A stretch of DNA of 64,000 nucleotides from Candidatus Krumholzibacteriota bacterium (GTDB lineage: Bacteria > Krumholzibacteriota > Krumholzibacteriia > JAJRXK01), in NCBI GenBank assembly GCA_029262065.1, contig JAJDAC010000050.1, forward strand, positions 32,545-96,544, in the 5' to 3' direction. The position numbers were made by a program, and so were the translations under genes. How positions within the stretch are numbered: position 1 is the first letter of the stretch; each line of letters opens with the position of its first letter. The notes under the pieces were generated by a model that was not told where the DNA came from, ran no database searches, and saw only the letters and a program-made list of their open reading frames with translations. This document shows positions 24,375 through 32,468 of the stretch, in pieces.

Positions 24375-25736
24375 ATGCGATCAAGACTCTGGCTCATCAC
24401 ACTGCTTCTCATTGCGATTGCCGAACCGTCCGCGGGCCAAACCGGGAAGATCCGCGAAATGCGAAGTATGGCGACCGAGCACATGATCGAGGGCGAAGGT
24501 GATGCCTCGTTGCTGGACTATGCGCACAAGCACCTGGCCGCGGACTACCGCGATTCGTTCGCGGATGAGGCCGCCTTGTTGGACCACCTGCGGAACATCC
24601 GGGACGCCGTAGCTCCCCTTGGTGGCGTTGGTCTCATGATCGACGGAGCTGGCGTGGTTCGACTCCATATTTCCAACCGGGCCAAGAAGTCGGTCGTGGC
24701 CGTGCGTCTGGAAAAGGACGATCCATACGCGATCGTGGACATCACGCTCGAAAGTAGTGAGGCGCGAGCGGCGGGGCCGAGCGTGAGTTGGGACACCCTT
24801 GGGGATACGATGCTTGAAGCCGAACAGAAGGGCTTCTGCGGATCGATTCTGGCGGTGCGCGATGGAAACGTGGTTCTGGACCGTGGGTACGGGCACGCCG
24901 ACCCCAAACGCCAGCACAAGGTGTCACCGACCACGTTGTTTGCCATCGGTTCCACTCCTATAGATTTCACGCACGGGGCTATTCTGGAGTTGGAAGAGTC
25001 GGGCAAACTATCCCTGAGTGATCCCATCACCAAGTTCTTCGACGACGTGCCAACCGACAAGCAATCCATAACGCTGGAACACCTTCGGACTGGGCAGTCG
25101 GGTCTGCTTGACTTCCCCGGCCTACCGGAAGTGGACGCGAACCTGGATCTCAGTTGGATCGGCCGCGATGAGTTCATGCGGCGGGTGCTGTCGGCGCCGC
25201 TTCTGTTCGAGCCAGGAACCAGCGAGAAGCATTCACACTGCGCGTGGGGAGTTCTGACCGCGGTGGTGGAGCTCGTGTCGGGTCAGCCCTACGAACAATA
25301 CCTGCGCGAGACGTTCTTCGAGCCCGCCGGCATGACCAGGACGGGCAACTATCCCCTGTCCAAGTCGTTTCCGGACTCCGAGGTGGCCGTGGGCCTGGGC
25401 GGAAACCAGTGGGGTGAAGTGAACTCGCCGCAGCACTGGGGCGAGACGTCGTGGTTGGTCATGGGCAGTGGTGGCATGGTCTCCACGCCGCGGGACCTGC
25501 GCCGCTGGCGTGACTTCATGAAGAGCGGCAAGGTCCTGGGCCCGGCGGCCCAGAAAAAGTACGGAGTTGAGGGGGTCTTCGCGGCCGAAGGGGGCAATGA
25601 CCGCGGGTTCATCAATACCATTGGTGCACAAGGCGACGACCTGGTGATCATGTGCAGCAATTCCCACACGGGAATGGCCGATTTCGCGGCGCAGCTGGGC
25701 GAGGCGCTCACAGAAATGGTGCTCGACGAGCCTTGA
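24375..25736 (+). CDS. Secreted beta-lactamase-fold protein with degenerate active site
   Basis: 453 residues from ATG 24375 (AGGAGA upstream). The signal peptide covers residues 1-21. Residues 25-125 form a small alpha/beta domain, and 135-450 a class C beta-lactamase/penicillin-binding-protein fold (FAIGS, HLRTGQSGLLDFPG, EPGTSEKHSHCAWG, GMVSTPRDLRRW). Key residues are missing: SxxK is S193-T-P-I196, so the general-base Lys is lost, and the YxN motif is H286-S-H288. Hydrolysis by the usual mechanism is therefore unlikely. It may bind a peptide or glycan ligand instead. It is divergent from a two-component system and may be its target. Confidence 0.8.
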   Translation: MRSRLWLITLLLIAIAEPSAGQTGKIREMRSMATEHMIEGEGDASLLDYAHKHLAADYRDSFADEAALLDHLRNIRDAVAPLGGVGLMIDGAGVVRLHISNRAKKSVVAVRLEKDDPYAIVDITLESSEARAAGPSVSWDTLGDTMLEAEQKGFCGSILAVRDGNVVLDRGYGHADPKRQHKVSPTTLFAIGSTPIDFTHGAILELEESGKLSLSDPITKFFDDVPTDKQSITLEHLRTGQSGLLDFPGLPEVDANLDLSWIGRDEFMRRVLSAPLLFEPGTSEKHSHCAWGVLTAVVELVSGQPYEQYLRETFFEPAGMTRTGNYPLSKSFPDSEVAVGLGGNQWGEVNSPQHWGETSWLVMGSGGMVSTPRDLRRWRDFMKSGKVLGPAAQKKYGVEGVFAAEGGNDRGFINTIGAQGDDLVIMCSNSHTGMADFAAQLGEALTEMVLDEP

Positions 25737-25757
25737 GGTAGCCCGGTTGCGGCGTGG

Positions 25758-25763
25758 TATACT
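25758..25763 (+). promoter_or_regulatory. Possible -10 element for the 25800 gene
   Basis: TATACT lies 37 bases before the ATG at 25800. No convincing -35 at 16-18 bases is visible; TTGAGG at 19 bases overlaps the preceding stop codon. Weak. Confidence 0.3.
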
Positions 25764-25799
25764 ACGAATCCTCCCGGTACCCGGACGATGGAGGTTCCA

Positions 25800-26492
25800 A
25801 TGCGCCTATTGATCGTGTTTTCCATTCTCTTGCTGGCCGTGCCCTCGCCCGCGGACGTTCCAGGTGAACCACCCGAGTTCAGCGACCTCGAGTTGGATCT
25901 GATCTGTGGTATCACGGCGCCCACGTCGGTTCTCATTTCCATGACCATCGGTGTCAATTTCGATGGGGGCGTGCAAGGCCTGGCGTTGGAACGAAGCGAG
26001 TTGGGAAACTGCGCCTCGGCGGTGCGCATCAACGAAATCCAGTACGGTACGCTCGCGGCTGGCGCCCACACGGTCATGTGGACCGACGCATCGGCCGTGT
26101 TCGGCATCGCCTATCGCTATCGGGTCATTGGTTTGAAATCGAACGGTGACGAAGTTTCTCTGTGGCCCTCCTTCGACATGGCGTCTCCCGTCGACTACGC
26201 TACCTGCGGCGATCCGGTCGTGGGCCACGGGCTTATCACGTCGGATATTGCGCCGGGGCTGTTGGAACCCTGCGACGGCGGCTGCTGGGACTTTTTTACC
26301 GTGGAGGTAGGCGACCCCATTCTGGATCCGTTTGTGGAAAGCGGAATTCCCGTTCAGTTGATTGGCTCGATCGACTGCACGTTGGGTAATGTCGAAGGCT
26401 GCCACCTCAACGTGACCGAGGTCATCGCGGTGCCTTGCCCCGTGGTGGCGACGCAAAAGGACAGCTGGGGCGCGGTGAAGGCGCGATTCTAG
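25800..26492 (+). CDS. Secreted Ig/FN3-like protein ending in SWGAVKARF
   Basis: 230 residues from ATG 25800, with GGAGG 6 bases upstream. The signal peptide covers residues 1-19. Residues about 35-120 look like a fibronectin III/Ig-like domain (alternating strands, AYRYRVIGL). The second half has six cysteines and no recognised fold. The final nine residues, SWGAVKARF, match the ends of 14017-14940 and 47019-47909. The stop codon overlaps that of the convergent hemerythrin gene by four bases. Confidence 0.75.
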   Translation: MRLLIVFSILLLAVPSPADVPGEPPEFSDLELDLICGITAPTSVLISMTIGVNFDGGVQGLALERSELGNCASAVRINEIQYGTLAAGAHTVMWTDASAVFGIAYRYRVIGLKSNGDEVSLWPSFDMASPVDYATCGDPVVGHGLITSDIAPGLLEPCDGGCWDFFTVEVGDPILDPFVESGIPVQLIGSIDCTLGNVEGCHLNVTEVIAVPCPVVATQKDSWGAVKARF

Positions 26493-27064
26493 TGACACCC
26501 CGGTTGGACCTCGAATTTTTCCCGGTCCACGCCCAGCCGCCCGGCCAGTTCGCGCGCCCAGGCCTCGTAACGGTCATGGACATCGGCCTCGAAATCTCGC
26601 GACTCCGCGGCCGCGTAGGCGTTGGCCAACTGTGTCAATTGGTGCTCTGGTAGCATACGTGCCGCCATGGGAAAGAGGATGTTGTCTTCCTTCCCGATGT
26701 GTCCACGTAGCAGCGTAACGAACTGCATTCCGGGATCTGCGATTGCAGACACACTGAAGCCCTGACCATCGCAGATCTCGGCCATGTGCCGTACGAGGGC
26801 CCGCCCCTCTTCGTGCTCGTGGCGCATGACCGCCGTGGGCCCGTTTTCGGCCGGCATGCCGTTGCTTTCCATGGCGGGAAAAAGGAGGGACTCCTCTTTC
26901 CCGTGATGCAGCCGGTCGGCGTAGGTTCTCAGGAAGTCGACGATGGCGGAGAATGTGGCTACTGGTTCTTCCCGATACGCCTCGTCGCTCACGAGCTTCT
27001 CGACACACGCGAGTACTCGGAGAATCGTCTGGTGCTCTTCGCTGAGGGTCTCGGTCGCATGCAT
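26489..27064 (-). CDS. Hemerythrin (HHE) domain protein
   Basis: 191 residues from ATG 27064 (AGGAG upstream); an earlier in-frame ATG lacks a ribosome site. Residues 10-140 form an HHE four-helix bundle with the expected di-iron ligands in EEHQTI, LHHGKEESLLFP, MRHEHEEG and LRGHIGKEDNILFP. It is a cytosolic oxygen- or nitric-oxide-binding or iron-handling protein by family. It is convergent with the secreted SWGAVKARF protein and divergent from the cyclotransferase-like gene. Confidence 0.9.
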   Translation of the reverse strand: MHATETLSEEHQTILRVLACVEKLVSDEAYREEPVATFSAIVDFLRTYADRLHHGKEESLLFPAMESNGMPAENGPTAVMRHEHEEGRALVRHMAEICDGQGFSVSAIADPGMQFVTLLRGHIGKEDNILFPMAARMLPEHQLTQLANAYAAAESRDFEADVHDRYEAWARELAGRLGVDREKFEVQPGCH

Positions 27065-27112
27065 GGGTCTCACTCCTGTGGTCATTGGTCAGGGCCGAGG
27101 CAGCAGGGTATC

Positions 27113-27562
27113 ATGTTGGTCATGACCGACGCCAATCCCACGGAATTTCAAGGATCCTCTGGGGTCTTTGTCTACGGAACGCTTCAACGGGCCGAGAAAC
27201 GCGGGCGTATGTGGCCCCATGAGCCGCTCTGCATCGAATCGGCTACGGTCCAGGGCCGCCTGTACGATTTCGGTGAGTATCCAGGACTGGTGGATGGGTC
27301 CGACCCGATCGTGGGTGAGTTGTGGTCGTTCGAACCCAAGCACATGGCCAGGGTACTCGAGGTGCTGGACGAAATCGAAACGTTCAACCAGGAGAATCGA
27401 ATCGACCGCTACGTTCGGCGGCTGGTTCCGGTAACGCTAGGCGACGGGAAAACCCATCAGGCCCACGCGTACTTCTTTGCGAGGCCGGATGAGTTGTTGA
27501 ACGCGATCGCGGTGCCAAGGGGTGAACAGGGGTTTGTTCAGTGGCGAAGGCTGGCCCTCTAG
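27113..27562 (+). CDS. Gamma-glutamylcyclotransferase-like (AIG2/YtfP-type) protein
   Basis: 149 residues from ATG 27113; ATG 27122 is a close alternative, and neither has a strong ribosome site. The family motif VFVYGTLQ opens the domain, and the conserved acidic helix VLDEIETF carries the candidate catalytic Glu. Family members release 5-oxoproline from gamma-glutamyl compounds or cleave gamma-glutamylamines; the exact substrate cannot be read from the sequence. Confidence 0.8.
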   Translation: MLVMTDANPTEFQGSSGVFVYGTLQRAEKRGRMWPHEPLCIESATVQGRLYDFGEYPGLVDGSDPIVGELWSFEPKHMARVLEVLDEIETFNQENRIDRYVRRLVPVTLGDGKTHQAHAYFFARPDELLNAIAVPRGEQGFVQWRRLAL

Positions 27563-27757
27563 TTGTTCAAATATCGGTCTTGGCCACGGTAAACCAGAGC
27601 CTCGGTGTTGAAGGCCCATGTGATCCTGGGTGGAGATCACCAATTCGCAGTGCCCGTTCCTTGGTGGGAGGCACTCGCGACGGTTACAATCAAAAACTAG
27701 GCACGGGCCTGGTTCAGAGATTTCGCAGGCGCAATCGCGTACACGCAGGGGAGTGCA

Positions 27758-28723
27758 ATGGCCGCCAAAGAGACCCGACCCACCGTTTCGGCCAAACCGA
27801 CGGGGTCGACTGCCTTGATCCGCGACGTGGTTCAACGCGTGGAAGTCGACGGCAAGCGCATGAAGATCAAGAAGCGCGTGCGCAAGATTCACGAGGAAAT
27901 GCGTAGTCGGGACCTGACTCAACTCGCCGAGGCGGCGCTGACGAGCTACCTGGAAAGCGAAGATCTGAAACCGTATCAGGTCGAGCTGATAAAACTCCAG
28001 CAGCACCTCGAGCGAACCCGCAAGAAGCTGATCGTGTTGTTCGATGGGCGAGACGCGTCGGGCAAGGGTGGCACCATGCGTCGCGTCGTCCGGTACATGA
28101 ACGAAAAGCACTACCAGGTGGTGGCGTTGGGGAAGCCATCGGACAACCAGAAAACCGAACTACACATGAAGCGCTACATCGAGTGCTTTCCGCATGCGGG
28201 TGAGACGGTGCTCTTCGACCGAAGCTGGTACAACCGGGCCATGGTGGAACCGGTCATGGGGTTCTGCACCGATGCGCAGTACCGGGAATTCATGCGTCGA
28301 GTGGTGGGTTACGAAGAAAGTTTCATCAGCGATGGTGATACGTACCTGATAAAGCTCTACTTCTCGGTTTCCAAGAAGGAGCAGAAGCGTCGTTTCCAAC
28401 GCCGTAAGGACGATCCTCTTCGCAAATGGAAGCTCAGCGAGGTCGATCTGCAGGCGCAGGGCCTCTGGGACGAATTCACCGACAGGAAATTCCGTCTATT
28501 GAAACGCACTCACACCGCGAACACGCCGTGGTGGGTCATTCGATCCGACGACAAACACCTGGCCCGGATTGAATCCATGAAGACGATTCTACGATCGGTT
28601 CCCTACCGAGGGCGAAGCAGGAAGCTCAGCTTCGAACCCGATCCGGCAATCGCGATCAACGGCAAAGACGAACTGAAAATCATGCAAGCCCAGCGACGGA
28701 AGCACGGCAAGTTCCTGAGTTAG
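27758..28723 (+). CDS. ppk2: Polyphosphate kinase 2
   Basis: 321 residues, with GGGGAG upstream of the ATG. The P-loop GRDASGKGGT is at residues 97-106, followed by the PPK2 lid and Walker B region (FDRSWYNRAMVEPVMGF) and FQRRKDDPLRKWKLS. It transfers phosphate between polyphosphate and nucleoside diphosphates, usually in the nucleotide-forming direction. It is convergent with a Na/phosphate cotransporter gene only 4 bases away, which fits a phosphate-homeostasis pair. Confidence 0.92.
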   Translation: MAAKETRPTVSAKPTGSTALIRDVVQRVEVDGKRMKIKKRVRKIHEEMRSRDLTQLAEAALTSYLESEDLKPYQVELIKLQQHLERTRKKLIVLFDGRDASGKGGTMRRVVRYMNEKHYQVVALGKPSDNQKTELHMKRYIECFPHAGETVLFDRSWYNRAMVEPVMGFCTDAQYREFMRRVVGYEESFISDGDTYLIKLYFSVSKKEQKRRFQRRKDDPLRKWKLSEVDLQAQGLWDEFTDRKFRLLKRTHTANTPWWVIRSDDKHLARIESMKTILRSVPYRGRSRKLSFEPDPAIAINGKDELKIMQAQRRKHGKFLS

Positions 28724-28727
28724 CGTT

Positions 28728-30458
28728 TCATGCTTCGGTGTCTTCGCTTGACGGGTCTTCTTGCAGGTAGTGCATATCCACTTTGGCTACGACTTTCGCG
28801 ATGCGCTTGGCAAAGTAGTAGATCCGTTTCTGGTTCTCGATGATGTCGGTCTCCACACGAAACGCAGCCAGACGATTGGCGTCTTCGGCGACCAGGCGCT
28901 GCGCCAGGTGCCGTTCTGCTTTCAGAACCAGCTGGTTGATCGATCCCTTTTCCTGCATGACACGCTTGGCCAGATCGCGGTCGTCCTGAACAAATGCCGT
29001 CACCGCTCGCTCCACGGCCATCGTCACCTGATCGTGCAAGTTGGTCAGAAGTGCGGTCGTGGCCGGGCTCATTTCAAAACCCCATCGCAGGCGTTGTGTT
29101 CCCGCTTCGAACAAGTCGGTTTCGATGACGTCGCCCACGTTTTCAATGTAGTTTGCCGCCGCCAGGCAGTCGTGCAGCTGTTCCGACTGCTCGCTGGAGA
29201 TGCTCTCCATGGACAGTTTCCCCAGGTAGGTCACAATGGCGCCATGAAGTGCGTCGAGATCGTCGTCCTTGTGCTGCAGCGCTTCCAGGTCTTCGCGGCG
29301 TCCGTGCAGAATGGCTGTCCGCGCCACGGCGAGCATCTCGATGGCCAGTCGACCCAGGTCTTCGAGTTCCCGGCGGACACGGTCGAGGGCCAGGTCGGGC
29401 GCCTGTAGGACGATGGGGTCCAGAAAACGAGGGTGGACCGGATCTATCTCGTGCACGCGGCGGTCGGGCACAAGCCGGGTAGTCAGTTTGGCGAGCGGCC
29501 CCGTGAACCATATGAACAAGGCCGTGTTAGTAAGGTTGAATGCCGTGTGTGCATTGGCAATCTGTCGCGGCACCGACGCGGCGAGGCGGTCGGGACCCTC
29601 CAGGCCTGATAGCGGCGGTGACAGCCAACGGACGAACGTGGCCAGTTGATCGATGAATCCTACCCACAGAATGACGCCAAGCACGTTGAACATCACGTGC
29701 ACCATGGCCGCGCGTACCGCCTCGGGTGGTTTGCCGATGGCGGCCAGCGTTGCCGTGACGCAGGTACCCACGTTGGCACCGAATGCCAGGGCAATTCCGG
29801 CCTCGATCGAAATGAAACCCTGGCTAGCCAGAACGATCACAACCCCCAGCGTTGCCGATGAACTCTGGACCAGACCCGTGAACAGCGCGCTACATAGGAT
29901 TCCAAGCGCCGGATTGCTCATGCGCTGCATGACATCGATGAACGGTTGGTAGGACCGCAGTGGGCGAGTGCCGTCGCTCATGAGCTGCATCCCGTAGAAC
30001 ACCATGCCCAGCCCCATGATCAGCGCTCCGTACCGCCGGATCTTGTCATTCTTGGCCAGAAAAAGAACTGCGAAGCCGCCGGCCACGAGCACCAGGGCGT
30101 AGTGCGTTACCTTGAACGCGACAATCTGCGCGGTAACGGTGGTTCCGATGTTGGCCCCGAGAATCACACCAATGGATTGGGGCAAGGTCATGAGTCCCGC
30201 GGTGACGAAGCCAACGACCAGGACGGTGGTGACCGACGATGATTGGATGATCGAAGTCACGAAAGCCCCTGCCAACGCCGACTTGACCCGGTTGGTGGTG
30301 ACCCTCGCCAAGAACCCTTTCATTCGGTTTCCGGCCACGATCTTCAGGGCGTCGGTCATCTGATCCAGACCAAACAGGAAGAACGCCAGTCCGCCCAACA
30401 GACCCATGAGTACGGGAGCGAGCGGAAAATCCGCGGTCAGTCCGGGTGGGGCATCCAA
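28728..30458 (-). CDS. Na+/phosphate cotransporter (PNaS family) with PhoU-like domain
   Basis: 576 residues from a TTG start at 30458; no good ATG precedes the first membrane helix, and the next ATG is at codon 18. Two Na_Pi_cotrans repeats carry the signature QSSS twice (TSIIQSSSVTT and TGLVQSSSATLG) within about 8 membrane helices up to residue about 325. The C-terminal 220 residues are a helical PhoU-like regulatory domain. It takes up inorganic phosphate at the inner membrane. It lies opposite the PPK2 gene. Confidence 0.9.
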   Translation of the reverse strand: MDAPPGLTADFPLAPVLMGLLGGLAFFLFGLDQMTDALKIVAGNRMKGFLARVTTNRVKSALAGAFVTSIIQSSSVTTVLVVGFVTAGLMTLPQSIGVILGANIGTTVTAQIVAFKVTHYALVLVAGGFAVLFLAKNDKIRRYGALIMGLGMVFYGMQLMSDGTRPLRSYQPFIDVMQRMSNPALGILCSALFTGLVQSSSATLGVVIVLASQGFISIEAGIALAFGANVGTCVTATLAAIGKPPEAVRAAMVHVMFNVLGVILWVGFIDQLATFVRWLSPPLSGLEGPDRLAASVPRQIANAHTAFNLTNTALFIWFTGPLAKLTTRLVPDRRVHEIDPVHPRFLDPIVLQAPDLALDRVRRELEDLGRLAIEMLAVARTAILHGRREDLEALQHKDDDLDALHGAIVTYLGKLSMESISSEQSEQLHDCLAAANYIENVGDVIETDLFEAGTQRLRWGFEMSPATTALLTNLHDQVTMAVERAVTAFVQDDRDLAKRVMQEKGSINQLVLKAERHLAQRLVAEDANRLAAFRVETDIIENQKRIYYFAKRIAKVVAKVDMHYLQEDPSSEDTEA

Positions 30459-30611
30459 AGTGGTGATTCTTTCGCGAGAGGGAGGGAGGGTCAGTTTCCC
30501 ATGCTTCGGTCCGCGCGCTGGAGCTTACGCCCCAGGCTGACGGCCAGATTCTGGTAGACGATGACGCCTATGTCGGGACGTTGTCGAACCAGGGATGTCA
30601 GTACCTGCGAT

Positions 30612-31430
30612 TCATGATGTTTTCCCCGCGGGCACCCCCGTCGACAGCTGCTCAGATGCTTCGCGGGCGACGCTCGCCAGCCACGCGGCTCCTGTGGTTA
30701 GCGCCACTTCGCTGAAGTCGAACTTGCTCGAGTGGGCGGGGTAGAGCTCCCGCCCTGGTACCTTGGAGCCGAAGCGGACGTAGCATCCGGGTACGTCTTC
30801 CAGGAAGTAGGCGAAGTCTTCGCCTCCCATGTTCGCTGTGCGCAACTCCTGGATGTGTTCGGAGGGAAGCACTCGCTGGGCGGCCCGCCGCGAGAGTTCG
30901 GTCATGTCGGGCCGATTGATCAGGGCCGGTGTGCCGCCCCGAAAGGCTATCTCGACCTCGGCTCCGTGCAGTTGTCCGATTGCGTTGGCAATACGTCGTA
31001 CAGAGTCCTTCAGCGACTCGCGAAGTTCAGGATCGTGCGATCGAATCGTGCCCTCCAATCGCGCGGTACCCGCGATAACGTTCGAGGCCTGTCCGGCGTG
31101 GAAGCTTCCCACCGAAACCACCGACGGGTGGGCGGGGTCGACCTCGCGTGACACGATGGTCTGAATCGCGGTGACCAGCAGGCTACCCGCGACGATTGCG
31201 TCGAGAGCCTCGTGAGGCCTGGCACCGTGGCCTTGCTGTCCGTGGATGTCGATGAAGAACGCATCGGTGGCGGCATTCACCGTTCCGTCGGTCACCACGA
31301 TCGTCCCGGGATCGTGGTGACGATCTACATGTCCTCCGAAGATCAGGGCGACATCTTCGAGAACCCCTTCTTCCTTCATGAACACCGCTCCGCTGCCCAA
31401 TTCCTCAGCCGGTTGCCAGATCAATCTCAC
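30612..31430 (-). pseudogene. M20-family amidohydrolase/aminoacylase lacking its N-terminal catalytic part
   Basis: The readable part is 272 residues from GTG 31430, starting at the family motif VRLIWQPAEE, which normally sits near residue 125-140. It contains the lid/dimerisation domain (IHGQQGHGARPHEALDAI), the metal-ligand Glu region QPAEELGSG, and the C-terminal His region LYPAHSSKFDF. About 120 residues are missing, including the HxD metal motif and the HACGHD motif. The in-frame upstream codons reach a TGA about 28 codons before the GTG, and the gap to the next gene (about 170 bases) is too short for the missing part. It is probably a decaying gene, although a ribosome-site-like GGAGGAG is present. 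Confidence 0.7.
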
Positions 31431-31598
31431 CGGAAACTCGAGAGTTCTCCTCCAGTCTAGACCTCCTGGGAGAGCTGGTCCAAGGCCAGGCTGGGTTCTG
31501 AAGGCCTGAGATCACACGTTTGCCTTGGTTGGCGGGCGGCAATTGCGACCGTAGCGAGGACCTTGCGCAAGTTCACGGTGTAACCCGAGCCGCGCGGG

Positions 31599-32372
31599 TC
31601 ATGAATGGGAGCCGGTCAGTTTGATCAGCGCGATTGCTGCTCCCGCTGGATCAGAAACTACGCCGAAGCGACCCACGTTGGGGACATCCTGCGCGGCAAG
31701 TAGTGTTTTTCCGCCCAGTCGCTTCGCCGTGTCCATCGATGCGTCGCAGTCACCGACCAGCGCGTAGACGAGCCAGTGGGGAGGAACGTGCGACCGCTCC
31801 GCGTCGGGGATGGCCATCATGCCGCCGATAGATCGATCCCCAACCTGAAACTCCGTGTAATGCCCCGACGGGTCTTCTTTTGCGTTCCACCCGAACAGTT
31901 GTGTATAAAAGGCCTTGGCTGCTTCCTTGTCGGTAGTGTGGAGTTCGGACCATCCCAGGTTGGCCACTTCCGCGTCGGTTCCATCGTGGGCGCCGGGCTG
32001 GAAGATCGCGATGTGGGCCCCGGTGGGATCGGCGAAGAGCGCCAAGCGGCCAACGCCGGGAACTTCGATGGGGGGCTGGAGAACCTCAGCGCCCAAGGTG
32101 GTTGCCCGGGCCGCCGTTTCATCCGCGTCGGCCACTCCTACGTAGGTCATCCAATGCGAGGGCACTCCCTCGAATTGAGGTCCGCCTAGTTCGAACAGAC
32201 CCGCGACGTCTTTTTCCCCGACCTTGAACAGCGTATACGTTCCGCCCGCGTCGCCGGGCATGGGAACATCCACGGCCGTCCAACCAAAGAGCTCGGCGTA
32301 GAACGCCTTGGCGGTCGGGGGATTCGTGGAAGCGCATTCGAACCAACAGAACGTGCCGGGTTGAGCGGCCAT
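31599..32372 (-). CDS. VOC-family (glyoxalase-like) protein with two domains
   Basis: 257 residues from ATG 32372 (GGAG 6 bases upstream); an ATG 42 bases earlier has no ribosome site. Two vicinal-oxygen-chelate halves (about 5-120 and 135-255) share FCWFECASTNP / LGWSELHTTD, KAFYxxLFGW, and DPTGAHIAIFQ / DPAGAAIALIK. This resembles the bacterial CFP30B/glyoxalase-like group, where the ligand is often unknown. Cytosolic. Confidence 0.9.
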   Translation of the reverse strand: MAAQPGTFCWFECASTNPPTAKAFYAELFGWTAVDVPMPGDAGGTYTLFKVGEKDVAGLFELGGPQFEGVPSHWMTYVGVADADETAARATTLGAEVLQPPIEVPGVGRLALFADPTGAHIAIFQPGAHDGTDAEVANLGWSELHTTDKEAAKAFYTQLFGWNAKEDPSGHYTEFQVGDRSIGGMMAIPDAERSHVPPHWLVYALVGDCDASMDTAKRLGGKTLLAAQDVPNVGRFGVVSDPAGAAIALIKLTGSHS

Positions 32373-32468
32373 GTGATCTCCAAACGTCTGTGGAGGGGGC
32401 GCATGTTGGCTCATTTTATAGCTTTGGGGGTGTCTGTCGAGGAAATGTCGACCGGCACCCCCCGTTTG

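Noticed and set aside
31431..31598. A frameshifted N-terminal half of the M20 enzyme
   Set aside because: The three minus-strand frames of this gap show no HxD or HACGHD motif, and the gap is too short for the missing residues.
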